The notes beneath the pieces were generated by a model. The model was not told the DNA's origin. It made no database searches and saw only the letters and a program-made list of their open reading frames with translations. From positions 4,226,585 to 4,290,584 of the forward strand of contig JACDQD010000002.1 of the NCBI GenBank assembly GCA_019843655.1: a stretch of 64,000 bases of DNA, in the 5' to 3' direction. Below are positions 38,800-55,900 of the stretch, piece by piece. The translations under genes were made by a program, and so were the position numbers. This DNA comes from Lethocerus indicus (Eukaryota > Arthropoda > Insecta > Hemiptera > Belostomatidae). Positions within the stretch are counted from its first letter, which is position 1. Each line of letters starts with the position of its first letter.

Positions 38800-40256
38800 T
38801 GATTTAAGCAGCCAGTAGAGGAAGTAAATTGGCGCTGATATTTATTGCTTAAAATATTTTCTTAACCCACTTTACTAGCCTGTGTTTATAAATTAAACCA
38901 ATGTACATTAGCTAGTGCCACTTAATTTTACTTCTGTAACAGAAAAGTAATAATTAGTGAATCTAAAAATGAAACAAGGTTACTAATAAAAGTGTTTTGG
39001 TAACTCCATTTTACCATTATATAAAGTATAAATGATAATTCCATAGCGGCTCAATATTTCTTCATTGATACTGATCAATGAGAACCGTTCAATGAATTAA
39101 ACAGTAATTCCATAACATTAATATTTCTGGACTATTGCACAAGAAAATATAATGAAAAACAATTAGAAGTTTTTAATAAAACAAATATATAACAAAGTTT
39201 TACTACATAAATTCCACATGACAAGAAAATTGCATTAGATACTGCAACATTTAACAATATTTCGTGATATGAAGAATAAAATGAGTAATGCCTTTAGTTA
39301 AAAGGAATAACAGCAATGAGAACATTTTTACAAAAAATATGAAATATCTCAATGGTCCACAATACCAACAGAAGTTATAATCCAGAAATGACAGTTTAAG
39401 TTATTAAAATCGATCACAAAATACAAATATTCTTTTGTATAATAATATTTGTTTGATGTGAAACCCCAATCAATTTTTCTTGTAACATTTTATTACAATT
39501 ATAATTCAGTCAATACAATTACTTTTTTATTTCACGATTAAGAATCACAATATATGTATAATTTACATAATAATTCTTAATGTAATTTTACAAACAATTT
39601 TTCCTTCAATAAAAAATTATCACTATATTTATGACATGTGACACTAGCGAATAAGTCCACATGTTTTGACTAATATCATTGAAGAAAATTAATGATTACA
39701 TTAAAATAGCTCAAATACAATTTTCGATTTCATACAGAAACTAATAAACCTATAGCACCACAAAGTCAACTTGTATTTAACTGATGAGAGGGAAAAAACC
39801 AATAATCATCATTTAGGAACTATAAAACAATCACGATACAAACCTAAGATCGAAGAGGGTTCATTTAAAAGATTTTCTGAAATAGCATACAGCAAGACTC
39901 CGTAAATGCTCATACTGCAGTACCTGAAAAATTTGTTCCATTAGTACACACGAAAAAAAAAAATTTTATTTTGACAAAGGAACTAAATATTCTAATTATT
40001 GTAACATTTATTGTAATAAATATAAAGATGACTAAGAATGTTTACATTTAATAAAATTACTTATTATTTATTAAAAATATTTTAGGAATTAAAGACAATT
40101 CTGTAAAAAAAAAATAAAATAAATGAACAACAAAACATAATAAATAAGAAAATAAACTCACAAAAAGTGAGTTCATATTCACCCCATTATTCAGCTCAAA
40201 AAAAAGAAGCTTGGCACCTAAATAACATATTAAAATTACCTTCTAACTCCTTCTTT
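36292..40256. other. Convergent region between GGACT and Smox
   Basis: AT-rich 4 kb with no convincing gene. Much of it may be a long Smox 3' UTR (minus strand). It contains a (TA)n tract at 38747-38796. One exon-like segment (38290-38340, minus) has good acceptor and donor sites but no partner exons that I can find. Confidence 0.5.
38747..38796. repeat. (TA)n microsatellite
   Basis: Pure TA tract of about 50 bp in the Smox 3' flank. Confidence 0.95.
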
Positions 40257-45616
<5,360 letters not shown>

Positions 45617-46741
45617 ATCTACACACTGCAACTACATTTAGGAACTAATAATAAAAATTAAAACACTAGTCAAAATCGCGAATTCTTTAAAAATTGGAAA
45701 TGTACCGGTCTTTACGCTAAGATTTTAACACAAAGGAGTCGGCCGGAAAAAAAGAACAGACAACATAGGACATTATAGGACTGACTGACATTGCCGCGTT
45801 ACAACTCCAGACGATTCATCCGCATAAATTTGTGATCATTAATAAAGTAGTCCCTCATACTAATTTCATAACGGGATTTTGAAATAAAAATGTTTAAGAA
45901 AATGTATATCAAAATTAAATACGTTAATTACTGTAAAATTATGCAATATATCTCACATTACCTCGTTCTTTCATAATTAAATTAACTATTTTTCTGTTAC
46001 AAGGGCATGATGAAACTAGTAAGAGCCCAATGTAATTTATGAACCTTTATGAATTTTTAAAACAGAGCTTCTAGTACTTTTGCCTCATTACTAAATTACA
46101 AAAAAATTCATTTAAGTCAAGACTGGAGGCCTCCTTCATTAAATAACAGTTATTAATAACTTTGCTCCCAGCTCTCACTCTGTAGTACTATTCCAGTACA
46201 TGAATGAAATACTGCTCATAGTAACAGACACTCCTTATTAAGAGACATTAGAAATGGGAAAAAGTGAGGTATAATCTTCAATTAACTCAAACACTCATAC
46301 TTGGATGTTATAATACTTGTTTTATTAACAATGTTTTTTACCATTTCCTACTTTTTATATAAATGAAATTGAGTTACAAAATCAAGTGCTCCTGGTGGGT
46401 TACAAAGAAAATATACAGCTACAAATACAACTGTACACAAAGCAATGTAAAAATTAACAAAATCAATGCGAAATTTAACTTTAACAACAATCCTTCAAAT
46501 AATGAATAATAAATATCGCAAAAAATTTCTACATTGCGATAACTACAACATTAAATTATTTATTATATTAATGAGAAACTTTTTAATTAAAAAAAGGCTT
46601 GTACTTCTTGTTTTGAAAAACTACATTGTTATAAGGGTTTTGTGGTACATAATAGTCAAGGTAATGGAAGACATCATTCTATCAATTACAAGAGAACTGA
46701 ACACCCAGGGTCAAAACGCCATTTTATTTTTAATGAAGATT
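45617..46741. other. Smox upstream region and 3' flank of the 61-residue gene
   Basis: Just right of the Smox start (45617-45850) the DNA is less AT-rich and should contain the Smox promoter and 5' UTR. Beyond about 45900 it is AT-rich and is probably the 3' UTR of the small minus-strand gene. A plus-strand frame at 46466-46768 is rich in Ile/Lys/Asn and has no family resemblance. Confidence 0.5.
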
Positions 46742-47973
46742 TCAGAATCTGCGTTCTTTGGATGCTGAAAGTTGCAAAACACTGAAGGAAGACACTGCTA
46801 TCCCAAGACCTGCTAGGAGGAATGCAGAAGGACCCACCAAACGGTCCTTTGAAGCTCTTAAACTCGATAAGTTATTCTGAAAAAAAAACATTGTTCAGTC
46901 TTGTCTATATCAATTTAATTTTTTTATAATATGATAGCCAATATAATTATTGATATATTTTTTCAGTTTGGAATAACTTTAAACTATCTTCATAAATGTT
47001 CCAACTATCAGTTTGGAATTCATTCATATCACAAAATTAAGATTCAAAGGAAAATAATAAGTTTATCTTCAGTTAAAATTCCTAAATATAATCATATAAT
47101 CAATCAATACAATCGTACTGACTGACAATCAACTGACATTGACATCTGAATTCATCATTTAAAACTAATGCTTATCAGAATGAACTAAATATGTTCTTAA
47201 CAATAATTTTAACATAATACATGTAAATTAATTTTGACCATGTTACATATAAATTCTAACAGGGCTTACCAATATGAAAGAAGTATCCTTTTTCAGGTAG
47301 AAAGGAAGAATTCACAAAATTTAATTAATACGCATAAGAAGATACATATCTAAATCCACTGAAATTACTGTCATTTATTCTTAAATAAGAAAAAATTAAC
47401 AATTTGTATGACAAATTAGGTCAGTTGTTTCAAGTTCTCCATTTCACTTGATACTTCTTTCAGATTACAAACAAATAATATTCCATTAGTATGAAATTAA
47501 AGAACTATAACTTCACTAATAATAATTACAAAGGTTATATTGCATTACATATTGAAGAAGGGCAGTCTCATGATATTAATCTCCTTTATAAACATTTTTA
47601 ATCCAGCCAATTCATCACAAATTGATAACAGTTTTAAGTTCAATAAAATGTAAATGTTCACTAAAAATGGTTAATTAAATATTCACTGATTACAAACCAC
47701 TGTGATAAGAAAAAATAACAATACACTAGAGGGATAGCAATAATTTTTTGGTACACAGAAGCACTTACATACAAATAAATAAAGCAATATAAACCTTTAC
47801 TATTTGTTTTGTGTTTCTAAATTCTACACATTACAGGACAACTTTTCTTCCTTCAGTAAGATGAAAATATAATTTTCATTTCATGAATTACTGTTGTATT
47901 TACACATAACCTAGTTAATTACCTGAGCATAGGATAGCCTTACAGCATAGTATCCAATCTTCGTCAACTGCAT
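46742..47973 (-). CDS. 61-residue single-TM protein, family not recognised
   Basis: Two coding exons, 47923-47973 and 46742-46876, joined at a phase-0 junction with good sites (CTCAG|GTAATT and TTTTTTTTCAG). The protein begins MQLTKIGYYAVRLSYAQ, an amphipathic, basic start that could be a mitochondrial presequence. It has one hydrophobic helix (about 31-50, around AFLLAGLGIAVSSFSVL) and a basic end SKERRF. Size and layout resemble small accessory subunits of respiratory complexes or small mitochondrial assembly factors. I cannot name the family. Upstream, a non-coding first exon ends at 48793 with a strong donor (GACG|GTAAGT) that matches the acceptor at 48002, and the minus-strand sequence above it is GC-richer, as expected for a promoter. 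Confidence 0.65.
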
Positions 47974-48001
47974 TTCAGGTGGAATCTAACTTGATAGCAA
48001 C
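47974..48001 (-). other. 5' UTR part of coding exon 1 of the 61-residue gene
   Basis: Short leader between the acceptor (CTATTTCAG at 48002) and the ATG. An in-frame TAG (minus strand) follows directly after GTTGCTATCAAGT, so the ATG at 47973 is the natural start. Confidence 0.5.
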
Positions 48002-48792
48002 CTGAAATAGAAATCTCAGCTTAAAAATATTTATATGTCTCACCAACAGTCAGTTTTATAATTTAAAAAATATAACTTACTTCAAACAGAACTCAACAAA
48101 AAACTATAGATTTAGGAGGGGGATGTTCCCTTGGCCAGTTTTGAGATTATTTAGTTTTCAAGGTAAGGACTTAATCAAATTCTGGACTAATGCCAATAGA
48201 GTGCTATTTAAAGTTGGGTTGTTTGTGGTTCTAATATTAAATTTGTTCTATTTGCGTTACTAAAATTATAAATTACCAATTTTAAGAATTTTTATACATA
48301 TACTGACAAAATATTGAATCAACCAATAATTTCTGGTTGATATTATAAGAGATAAGAATCTGATTTTAAACAATGTTTGCACTATGTCCAGCAGAATTAA
48401 TAATCTGGGAGTAATACTTAGAACATTAATGTTGATAAGTCAATGTCAGGTCTATCCTGGGGGTACATTCTTTTGGTATCCATAAAATTCAAACTTTTAA
48501 TCAGTTACAAACGTTTCACTTATATTCCCACTTAAAATACAGACAGGGTAATCTGTTACTGCAATAATTTTCCTAAAATCAATAGTAGCGGTGGTCATGG
48601 CAAAACTAATGACAATGTGGTAATTGTGAGAATGTTTATTGTTCATAACCCAAGCGACTTCTCTTGTAATATTATTGGATATGAATCATTGAAAATTATT
48701 ATACACAAATGTGTACAAATTGTTGGGTATAGTTTATAACAAACTACTTCCGGAGAAAAAAAATGCGCGGATCAATGAAATAGATTACTTAC

Positions 48793-48850
48793 CGTCTCCT
48801 TCAATTGGGTAGAAAGGTTCCGACGAGGAGGAACGGGATAAAGGATCATA
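48793..48850 (-). other. Probable non-coding first exon of the 61-residue gene
   Basis: The donor GACG|GTAAGTAATC is strong and the exon body is GC-richer than its surroundings. The right end (transcription start) is not defined by the sequence and 48850 is approximate. Confidence 0.5.
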
Positions 48851-50415
48851 CGACAAATCTTATTGGTGGAATTTCATTGCAATTGTGGTCCAATCAAATT
48901 TTATACCGCTCAAGGCGTGTCCTCAACTGTTCACATTTTGCCCTCTTGCTAGTTTTTCTCTTTATTAAAGCATTTTAAAAATGAAATGATCGAAACTGGC
49001 TACTATGTTTGTTATATCAAACCTTAGCATAAACAGAAAATATGTTTTAGAAATAATATTAAACGGCATATTCTTTAGTTTTGAATTAATTAAGCTAGTC
49101 AAAGCCACTTAGGAAGGCATAGTTTAAAATTTAAAATTGAAATATGTAAGGAATAATTCATGAATACTCAATTTCATTAATTAAAAACAGCCCATAAGGT
49201 TATAAAGCAGTTATAGCAAATAAAGGTTTATTAATAAATGTTGAACATTGCTTATTTTATTTATTTATTTTAATATCTATCTATTTATATACTAAGTTTA
49301 CATGGTTAGTAATTTAAGCAATAAAATAATGTCAATAGTAAAAAACATGCAAACATAAAGCATGGAATACTGTGAATAATACCAGTATGTACTTAATATT
49401 GAGATTATATAAGGAATAATTGAGGGAATCAGAAATAAGAAATAAATATAAATGATAAATGTTCATGCTCAAAACAAGCTTTGTGACTGATTATTAGATT
49501 AATCCATATCATGTCCTTTGGCCTTATAGGTCACACAAAACATTAAGATTATGATGTTTCAGCAGTAAATCCAACCATGTTTCAATTAACTTCAAATATT
49601 ACCCCCTTATTACATAAAATAATAAAATATGTAGTCATAAAATTAAAAGTAATATAAATGAATGACATCAAAACAAAGTTATGATGTATTTGAAGATATT
49701 AAAATGTATTTAATGTCATCCTAAATAAATCAATTTCAATGGTGATTATTTAAAATACTTGTTGGTGGGAGATATTTTATTTATGTATATAGTTCAAACA
49801 AATAGTATAACAAATATTACTATACTTCTAAAATTATAAATGGGGTGGGAACTTAAACCTGTTTTAAAAATATATAAATCCTTTTTGAAGTTCCTTTTGT
49901 AAATTATTTTGTAAAGGAAAAGTTGGCAGTTTGTAAAGACTGCCATATTGAGGACCTACATTATTCTAGGTTAAGTTAAGACTTGAAGATAAACAAATTA
50001 AAAATTTATTACTTTAAAAAAATTAAGAGGAGAATTTTATTAACTGTATATTTAAGTTCAACATTGCCCTTCTGCTCTGGACCCCAATTGATTTCCACAA
50101 AAATTCAAAAGAAAAAAGGGGAGAGAGGAGAATAAATCAGAACTTTTTTAATTATTATAATTTAATAGCATATACATTCAATTATAATGAAATTTCCATT
50201 TAGTTGAGAGTAATGCTTGATTTTAAATAACAGTTGAATGAAATGAAACACGCATCATTGATTTTAGACCCCACCCTATTGTTCTTGTCTTTTATAGCTA
50301 TTGTTGATATAAGCAAATCTATCTCATGATTCTAACTAGGATTATGAGTATGTATATTTTTTGTTAACTCATTCATATTTGCTTACATCAAAGATTATAC
50401 AAATTAAAATCTCAC

Positions 50416-50629
50416 CTGTTTGGTTTTTGTTGGTTTTCATCACCTTGAAGAAATTGAATTTCTGCTTATAATCTGTGCTCATATCTGTTGGTACTAGTTC
50501 ATAGATTTGTTTACAGTGGTTTCCTTCAGGAAATAACACTATCACTATCACATTATCTTGAATAATGCAGGTGCGTGTTCTTTGTAATACACCTTGAACT
50601 ATGAGTTTACTAATGATTGTACTACTGAA
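50416..50629 (-). other. Orphan 214-nt exon, gene unknown
   Basis: An acceptor with a pyrimidine tract (CTATTTTACAG) and a consensus donor (CAG|GTGAGA) flank 71 open codons, phase 0 in and phase 1 out. The peptide includes VIVIVLFPEGNHCKQIYELV and a Lys/Asn-rich end KVMKTNKNQT. Flanking DNA on both sides is AT-rich and shows no partner exon that I could recognise. It could belong to a long-intron gene, be a leftover of a retired gene, or derive from a transposon. No function is proposed. Confidence 0.4.
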
Positions 50630-51568
50630 CTGTAAAATAGAAAAAGTTAATTTTTAATTCTGCTTTCAAAAAATCTCAAAGATATTTATAATACTATCTA
50701 AAAATAATGTATTGTGAGATTTATGGTTGCTAAGAACATATATACCAATGATTTAATTATTTGTTCATTGGAACAAAAAGAAAAATAGTGAGTAAAATGA
50801 ATATATTATTGAAGATTAATGAAAACATGCTATGGAAATAGAAGTGACCAGTAATGCAAATATTTACCCCTACTTTTAGATGCCATTTCAAAAAAAATCT
50901 AGCCTGCTCTTTTAAATACTCAATTATTTTTTCTCAGTTTTTTAATGAATAATGTGTGGGTTAATAATGATTGAAGTTTTAAGTATGGTTATATGTTATT
51001 TTATTCACAATCTCCCATGGAATTCTTTTTCTTCTTTCTAATTTAATAAATATTGAACTAATTCAACTATATCATTATTATACAAATTTATTTAAAGGAC
51101 TGGTAAATTAGAAGGAATAAAACAAAAACTCATTCCTTTCCATTAACATCTCGTAATGCACAGAAATCATTTTCAATTTCTGTAATTACGAAAGAAGTAT
51201 AGAGCAAATAATTTACCTCTCAATTTTATTCTGACTAAATTAATAACAGCACAATATATAATATTTAACCATTTCTCTACATTTCAGCTTTAACAATAAT
51301 TAATCTAAATGTGTTTTTTTTATAATTATAATAACGCACCTATTTGCTTACTTATCTAGATAGAGTATGCTCTATATCGAAGAGAAATGAGAATTTATTG
51401 TAAAAATACATCTGAGACCCATTTTAATTAATAAATAATATTTATATTTGAAGACATTTAATAACTTTGACAGTGAAACAATATAGCATCCAAATGTAAA
51501 CATTGATATACATAAATATTTAACATCCATTTAATCTTCGGTATAGAGAATACATTTAATGTAAGGCA

Positions 51569-51589
51569 ATATATATATATATATATATA
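51569..51589. repeat. (TA)n microsatellite
   Basis: Short TA tract in the intergenic region. Confidence 0.85.
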
Positions 51590-52840
51590 CTTTTCTTAGA
51601 GATATCATAAACCACCTAACCATTTACCAAAAACAAAGCGTTGCGTCTACTGTTTTCATACTTTCAAAATTAAAAACAATATTTCCTGTACACTTACATA
51701 AACTTTGCTCTTGATTATTTTTAATGTGTTTTAAGTGGTACGTAAAGAAAAATTTCATTGAATACTTGTTTTTTAATGGTACAAATGAACCTAATATTAG
51801 GTTTGTGCTAAAGAGTTATGACCTTGGAAAATATCTTAATAAATCCTACATAGTTTCCTGTCACAATATTCAGACCATGATTTATAAAAAACACACAAAT
51901 ATCATTTTAAAAAATACATTAAAATATACATAATCGAAGAGAAAGTTTATTTTTGGTAAATTTGGGCAAGTAGCAATTTATACTTTATGCTTCACACATT
52001 ATGCTTGAAATTAGAGATCAGTTAATGTGAACATGTATATCTCAAAATTAATATAAGGCAGTATATGCTTTTGTAAATAGCAATGATTTACCACATTTCT
52101 GTGTTTTATTAAATATATATTTTTCCACCATACAGGGTTTGTTAAGTTAGAAATTGTTATGAGGAATGTCTTATTCTGCTTCCAATGACAACTTAAAAAA
52201 AATATAATCAATTGTCTATTTAACTGGTCAACAAGATTAAAGAACCATTGGCTCACTTCACATTTCTAACTTCCCAAACTACATGTGCATATCAACAGTT
52301 TGTATATGCTATAGTGTAACACTGAAATTTCAAGTGATTTCAACTTCATCATACTGGCATAATTGCGTTAAAAACAATTTTATAAAATTTTTTTATATCT
52401 CGGCACTCTTAGTATCACATCCAACAGCATTCTAAGCACTTTATTCCATTTTGAGGAGAAAGACTTTTGTTCTGGTGATTACTGTACCTTATTATAATTT
52501 AAAAAGCCCTAAAACATGGAAGATAAACATAACAATAAATACAATATTTCTTTTGTACATATAAATCTATTCCAATAAGTTCTTCCAGGTTGAGGGCTAA
52601 AACTGAAACTTCAAATATAGACTCATTTAACTTCTTTTGTCACATCACATCAGGTACCATCATTAAGTATTTGTCAAATTATAGACTACACAGAACTGAA
52701 TCATAATTGAGTATATATATGAATTCATAACTTCATGTGATTATTAATTCATAATTACATCAATTTGCAGCAATTTACAATTTTCAATATATCAGATGAA
52801 AAATACCTACTTTGTTATTTCATGAACCAATAATCACCAA

Positions 52841-52987
52841 AATTACAGTGTGGAATTAACCAAGGACTGGTAAGAAATTTTTGCTAATACCATGTGTACC
52901 AAATTACAAGTAATTTCAATGTGGGAATTATTTAACAAGTTTGTTGGCTGACATTTGAGATTGAAACGAAAATCCCACACTGTAATT
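52841..52987. repeat. 13-bp inverted repeat, possible small MITE
   Basis: AATTACAGTGTGG at 52841-52853 is perfectly inverted at 52975-52987, giving a 147-bp unit. A degenerate copy of the same arm (CAATGTGGGAATTA) lies inside. The CAGTG core is typical of several DNA-transposon ends, but no transposase or clear target duplication is seen. Confidence 0.5.
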
Positions 52988-53084
52988 CAAGACTTTCCCC
53001 AGACCTTAACCCTACAATTATAATATAGTGGATAGTTTGAAAACAAACTATATTACAAATATATTTTTGTGTCTATATTTTCTT

Positions 53085-53375
53085 TTGGAATGAAGCAAAA
53101 ACGCCATCAAGTCTAAAAGGGTAAACAAAAAAAATCATAACAAGTATTTTTATTCATAGCACCTTCCAATTACATAATGGTAATTATAATGAACTATATA
53201 CAGATACTAACAATGACATATATTACTGATGTACAAGAGATAAACATATGAGGTAAAACAAAACAATAAATTCAACAACTGATAACATCTGTAAAAATTA
53301 GTTAAAGCTTACATTCTCATTCAATTGTAGTGTGGAGGAGGTCATTGTTTACCCTTTTAAAGTTCTCATTCCAAA
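53085..53375. mobile_element. MITE-like element with long imperfect terminal inverted repeats
   Basis: The left end starts TTGGAATGA and continues to TAAAAGGGTAAACAA (53114-53128). The right end, read on the minus strand, starts the same way (TTGGAATGA) and reaches the identical 15-mer (53345-53359) after about 14 fewer bases. The unit is about 291 bp, AT-rich inside, with no coding capacity. Family and target duplication are unresolved. Confidence 0.5.
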
Positions 53376-54665
53376 TCATCAGTGAAATGTGTAATATAAC
53401 ATTAAATTTTTTTATACAATTTCTACACCTAAATCTCCACTCTTGGAATGGATATTAAATTAAAATTTTCCTCTGACTGAGTCTAAAAAAAGGAAAATTC
53501 TCAAATTTTTATTTCCCTGAACTATTACTGTCTTAGAAATCCACACAACATTAGCACAATCCAAAAATTTGAGAATTATCAATAATCAAATTAAAAAATT
53601 GAACTATGTTAGTTTTTAATTTACAAACTTTAATGTCAACAGTCGTCAACAAATGTTAGTACATTCCCAGTCCCATCTCCTGTATTAAAATTAAATATTA
53701 ATAATTAACAATAATATTAAATTAATGTTATATTTATTACGTGTGTATCACTTATATATAGATTGTACATTTTTTAAATTATGCGTGTTATTAAAAAAAA
53801 AATTTTGTACATACTTCTAAATAGATAAGCCACCTCCAAACTTTTTTTTTGCAACCCTACTTTACATAACAGGGGATATAATAATTATTCAGTTTCAACT
53901 TCAAATGTCAATAATTGGCATGATATGATACAATATTTATCCCCTTCTTCAATTTAATCCTTGATATAATTAAAACTCATTCAACTTCTGCATTTCACAA
54001 CAAAATCAAACTCAATAATAAATATACAACCCAAGTATAAGAGCACACTTTATTAGCCTAAGGCTAAAACTAAGTATAATTGTCTTAAAAAAATTTATCT
54101 TGTTGTATGTCATGCATTTATTAAAAACAAATCATGGTTTTGTTGAATTACAGATTGAATAATCATGTTATATATGTACAGCAGTGCAATTTACAAGTAA
54201 AACATTTCTCAGACATTAGCTTTATCAGTGATACCGTAGTTATGAGATTATGAGAAACACAGTGAAATTCTGGAATAAACTACAAATTAAAAAAGAAACT
54301 ATCACCACTGTCTACCACTTTTTATTGTATCATGATTACAAAAGAAAATAGCAATCATGATTTTTTTCTTTGGAGCTGGTGAGTTACATATTTTCTGACT
54401 AGTCTGACATAAATATTACTTAACAAATAATTGTATTTCTTGAACTTTTGCTGCTTAAAACTTAAATGACATCAATATTGCACTTCATAGATGGAAAATA
54501 ACATTCATTTACCGTGTACATAAATAACAAAATTATTTCAATAGTTTAGACAGGAAGGTGTTAAACTGCATCTTATTTTAAAGAATAAATGCTGGCAATT
54601 GCTATTCCATTAGTCTCTTAAATTTAAATGCAGTCCATTGGTGAGTAAGTTATTGTGTGCCAGTT

Positions 54666-54771
54666 TCAAATCCCTTCATAAGGTTGATAAATACAGTCCA
54701 ACGCCTGCTTGATAACTGGCCGGGACCCGTCATGCATTGTATCCATCATAATAGATTGTAAAGCAATGAGC
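54666..54771 (-). other. Exon-like segment 3' of Hr3, possible alternative last exon
   Basis: The acceptor TTTATAG precedes an open frame that, joined in phase 2 to the Hr3 exon ending at 55602, gives 34 residues beginning LIALQSIMMDTMHDGSRPVI and ending YQPYEGI before a stop. Its body is clearly GC-richer than the surroundings. Its length (106 nt, 34 residues plus stop) equals that of the normal Hr3 last exon. It could instead be the last exon of an unrecognised gene. Confidence 0.35.
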
Positions 54772-55310
54772 CTATAAATCATATACATCTTTTAAAATTT
54801 CAAAATAAGTTACAATTACATAAAAATTAAATAATTAAAATATAACTACTACCAGTAATGAAAGTGCAATAACAAAATTATTTACTATAATTAGTAACAT
54901 TACTATTTTGCTCACTACACAAGTGAACTCATTTACTCATTAATTTCATCATTAGCTAGTAGCATGATTTTAATATTTCCAAAGGTGAATATTTGGACTA
55001 TTAGCATAATACATAAGGCAAATTACTGTTACTTGAGAAGTTCATTGATTCATTTATATTTATAATAGAACATTGAGAGCAGACCCAATTTATATATGAC
55101 AAAAATTTATGAAAAAAACTTCAGTTAAGGTGAAAATATTATCTTAATAATATCTTAATAATATTATATATATTAATAATAATCTTAATAAAGATAATAT
55201 TTAGTGTATTACTTCTAAACTGGGCTTTCTACTGTCTAAATTTAGAAAAATTGTCTATCATTCCTTAAGCTTACAATATTTTTTATAAATTATATATTTA
55301 CTAACATAGT

Positions 55311-55835
55311 TCAGCTATCAACAGAGAACAATTCCTTGTGGAGAGCTGGAAATTCGAGGTGAGGTGTAGAACGTTTAAACTTTGCTAATGCTTCCATATG
55401 CAGCATACTTAGTTCCCTGCAAAAATGATGAAGGTGTATATGTAGCATTTATTATGTAAAATAAAACTAGATAAAGAATTTATAAGAATATTAAAACACT
55501 TAATTTGTGTGCAATATTTATTCAAGTGTAAATAATATATTCTTTACATTTTCACTGTGTAATGTGCAGTGAATAAAGTTATTTTAGGAAAGTTTATATA
55601 CCTGAGGGTTGGTATTTTGGCGAGGAGTGCATCACATACTGTAACGTCTCCTTTAATAGGAACAGTGTGGTTCCTCTCCAATTCCATCCTTAAAGCTCTG
55701 AGAACGGCCTGTCCCAACCTTCCTATTTCAGCCAGTCCTTTCAATCCTGGCCGATCTAAAGTATAATTTATTGATTAATTTACAAATATTGATCAATGAA
55801 AATCAATACTATTATTTTATGAAACAGGATTAGTG

Positions 55836-55900
<65 letters not shown>

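Larger units (their letters stand above)
48851..54665. other. AT-rich region between the 61-residue gene and Hr3
   Basis: No complete gene seen. It contains one orphan exon with good splice sites (50416-50629, minus), a (TA)n tract at 51569-51589, and two inverted-repeat structures (52841-52987 and 53085-53375). The right part may be the Hr3 3' UTR. Confidence 0.5.

Noticed and set aside
46466..46768. 100-codon plus-strand frame
   Set aside because: AT-driven composition, no motif, and it overlaps the last exon of the minus-strand 61-residue gene.
52011..52256. 81-codon minus-strand frame
   Set aside because: No splice support, no motif, and composition like the surrounding AT-rich DNA.
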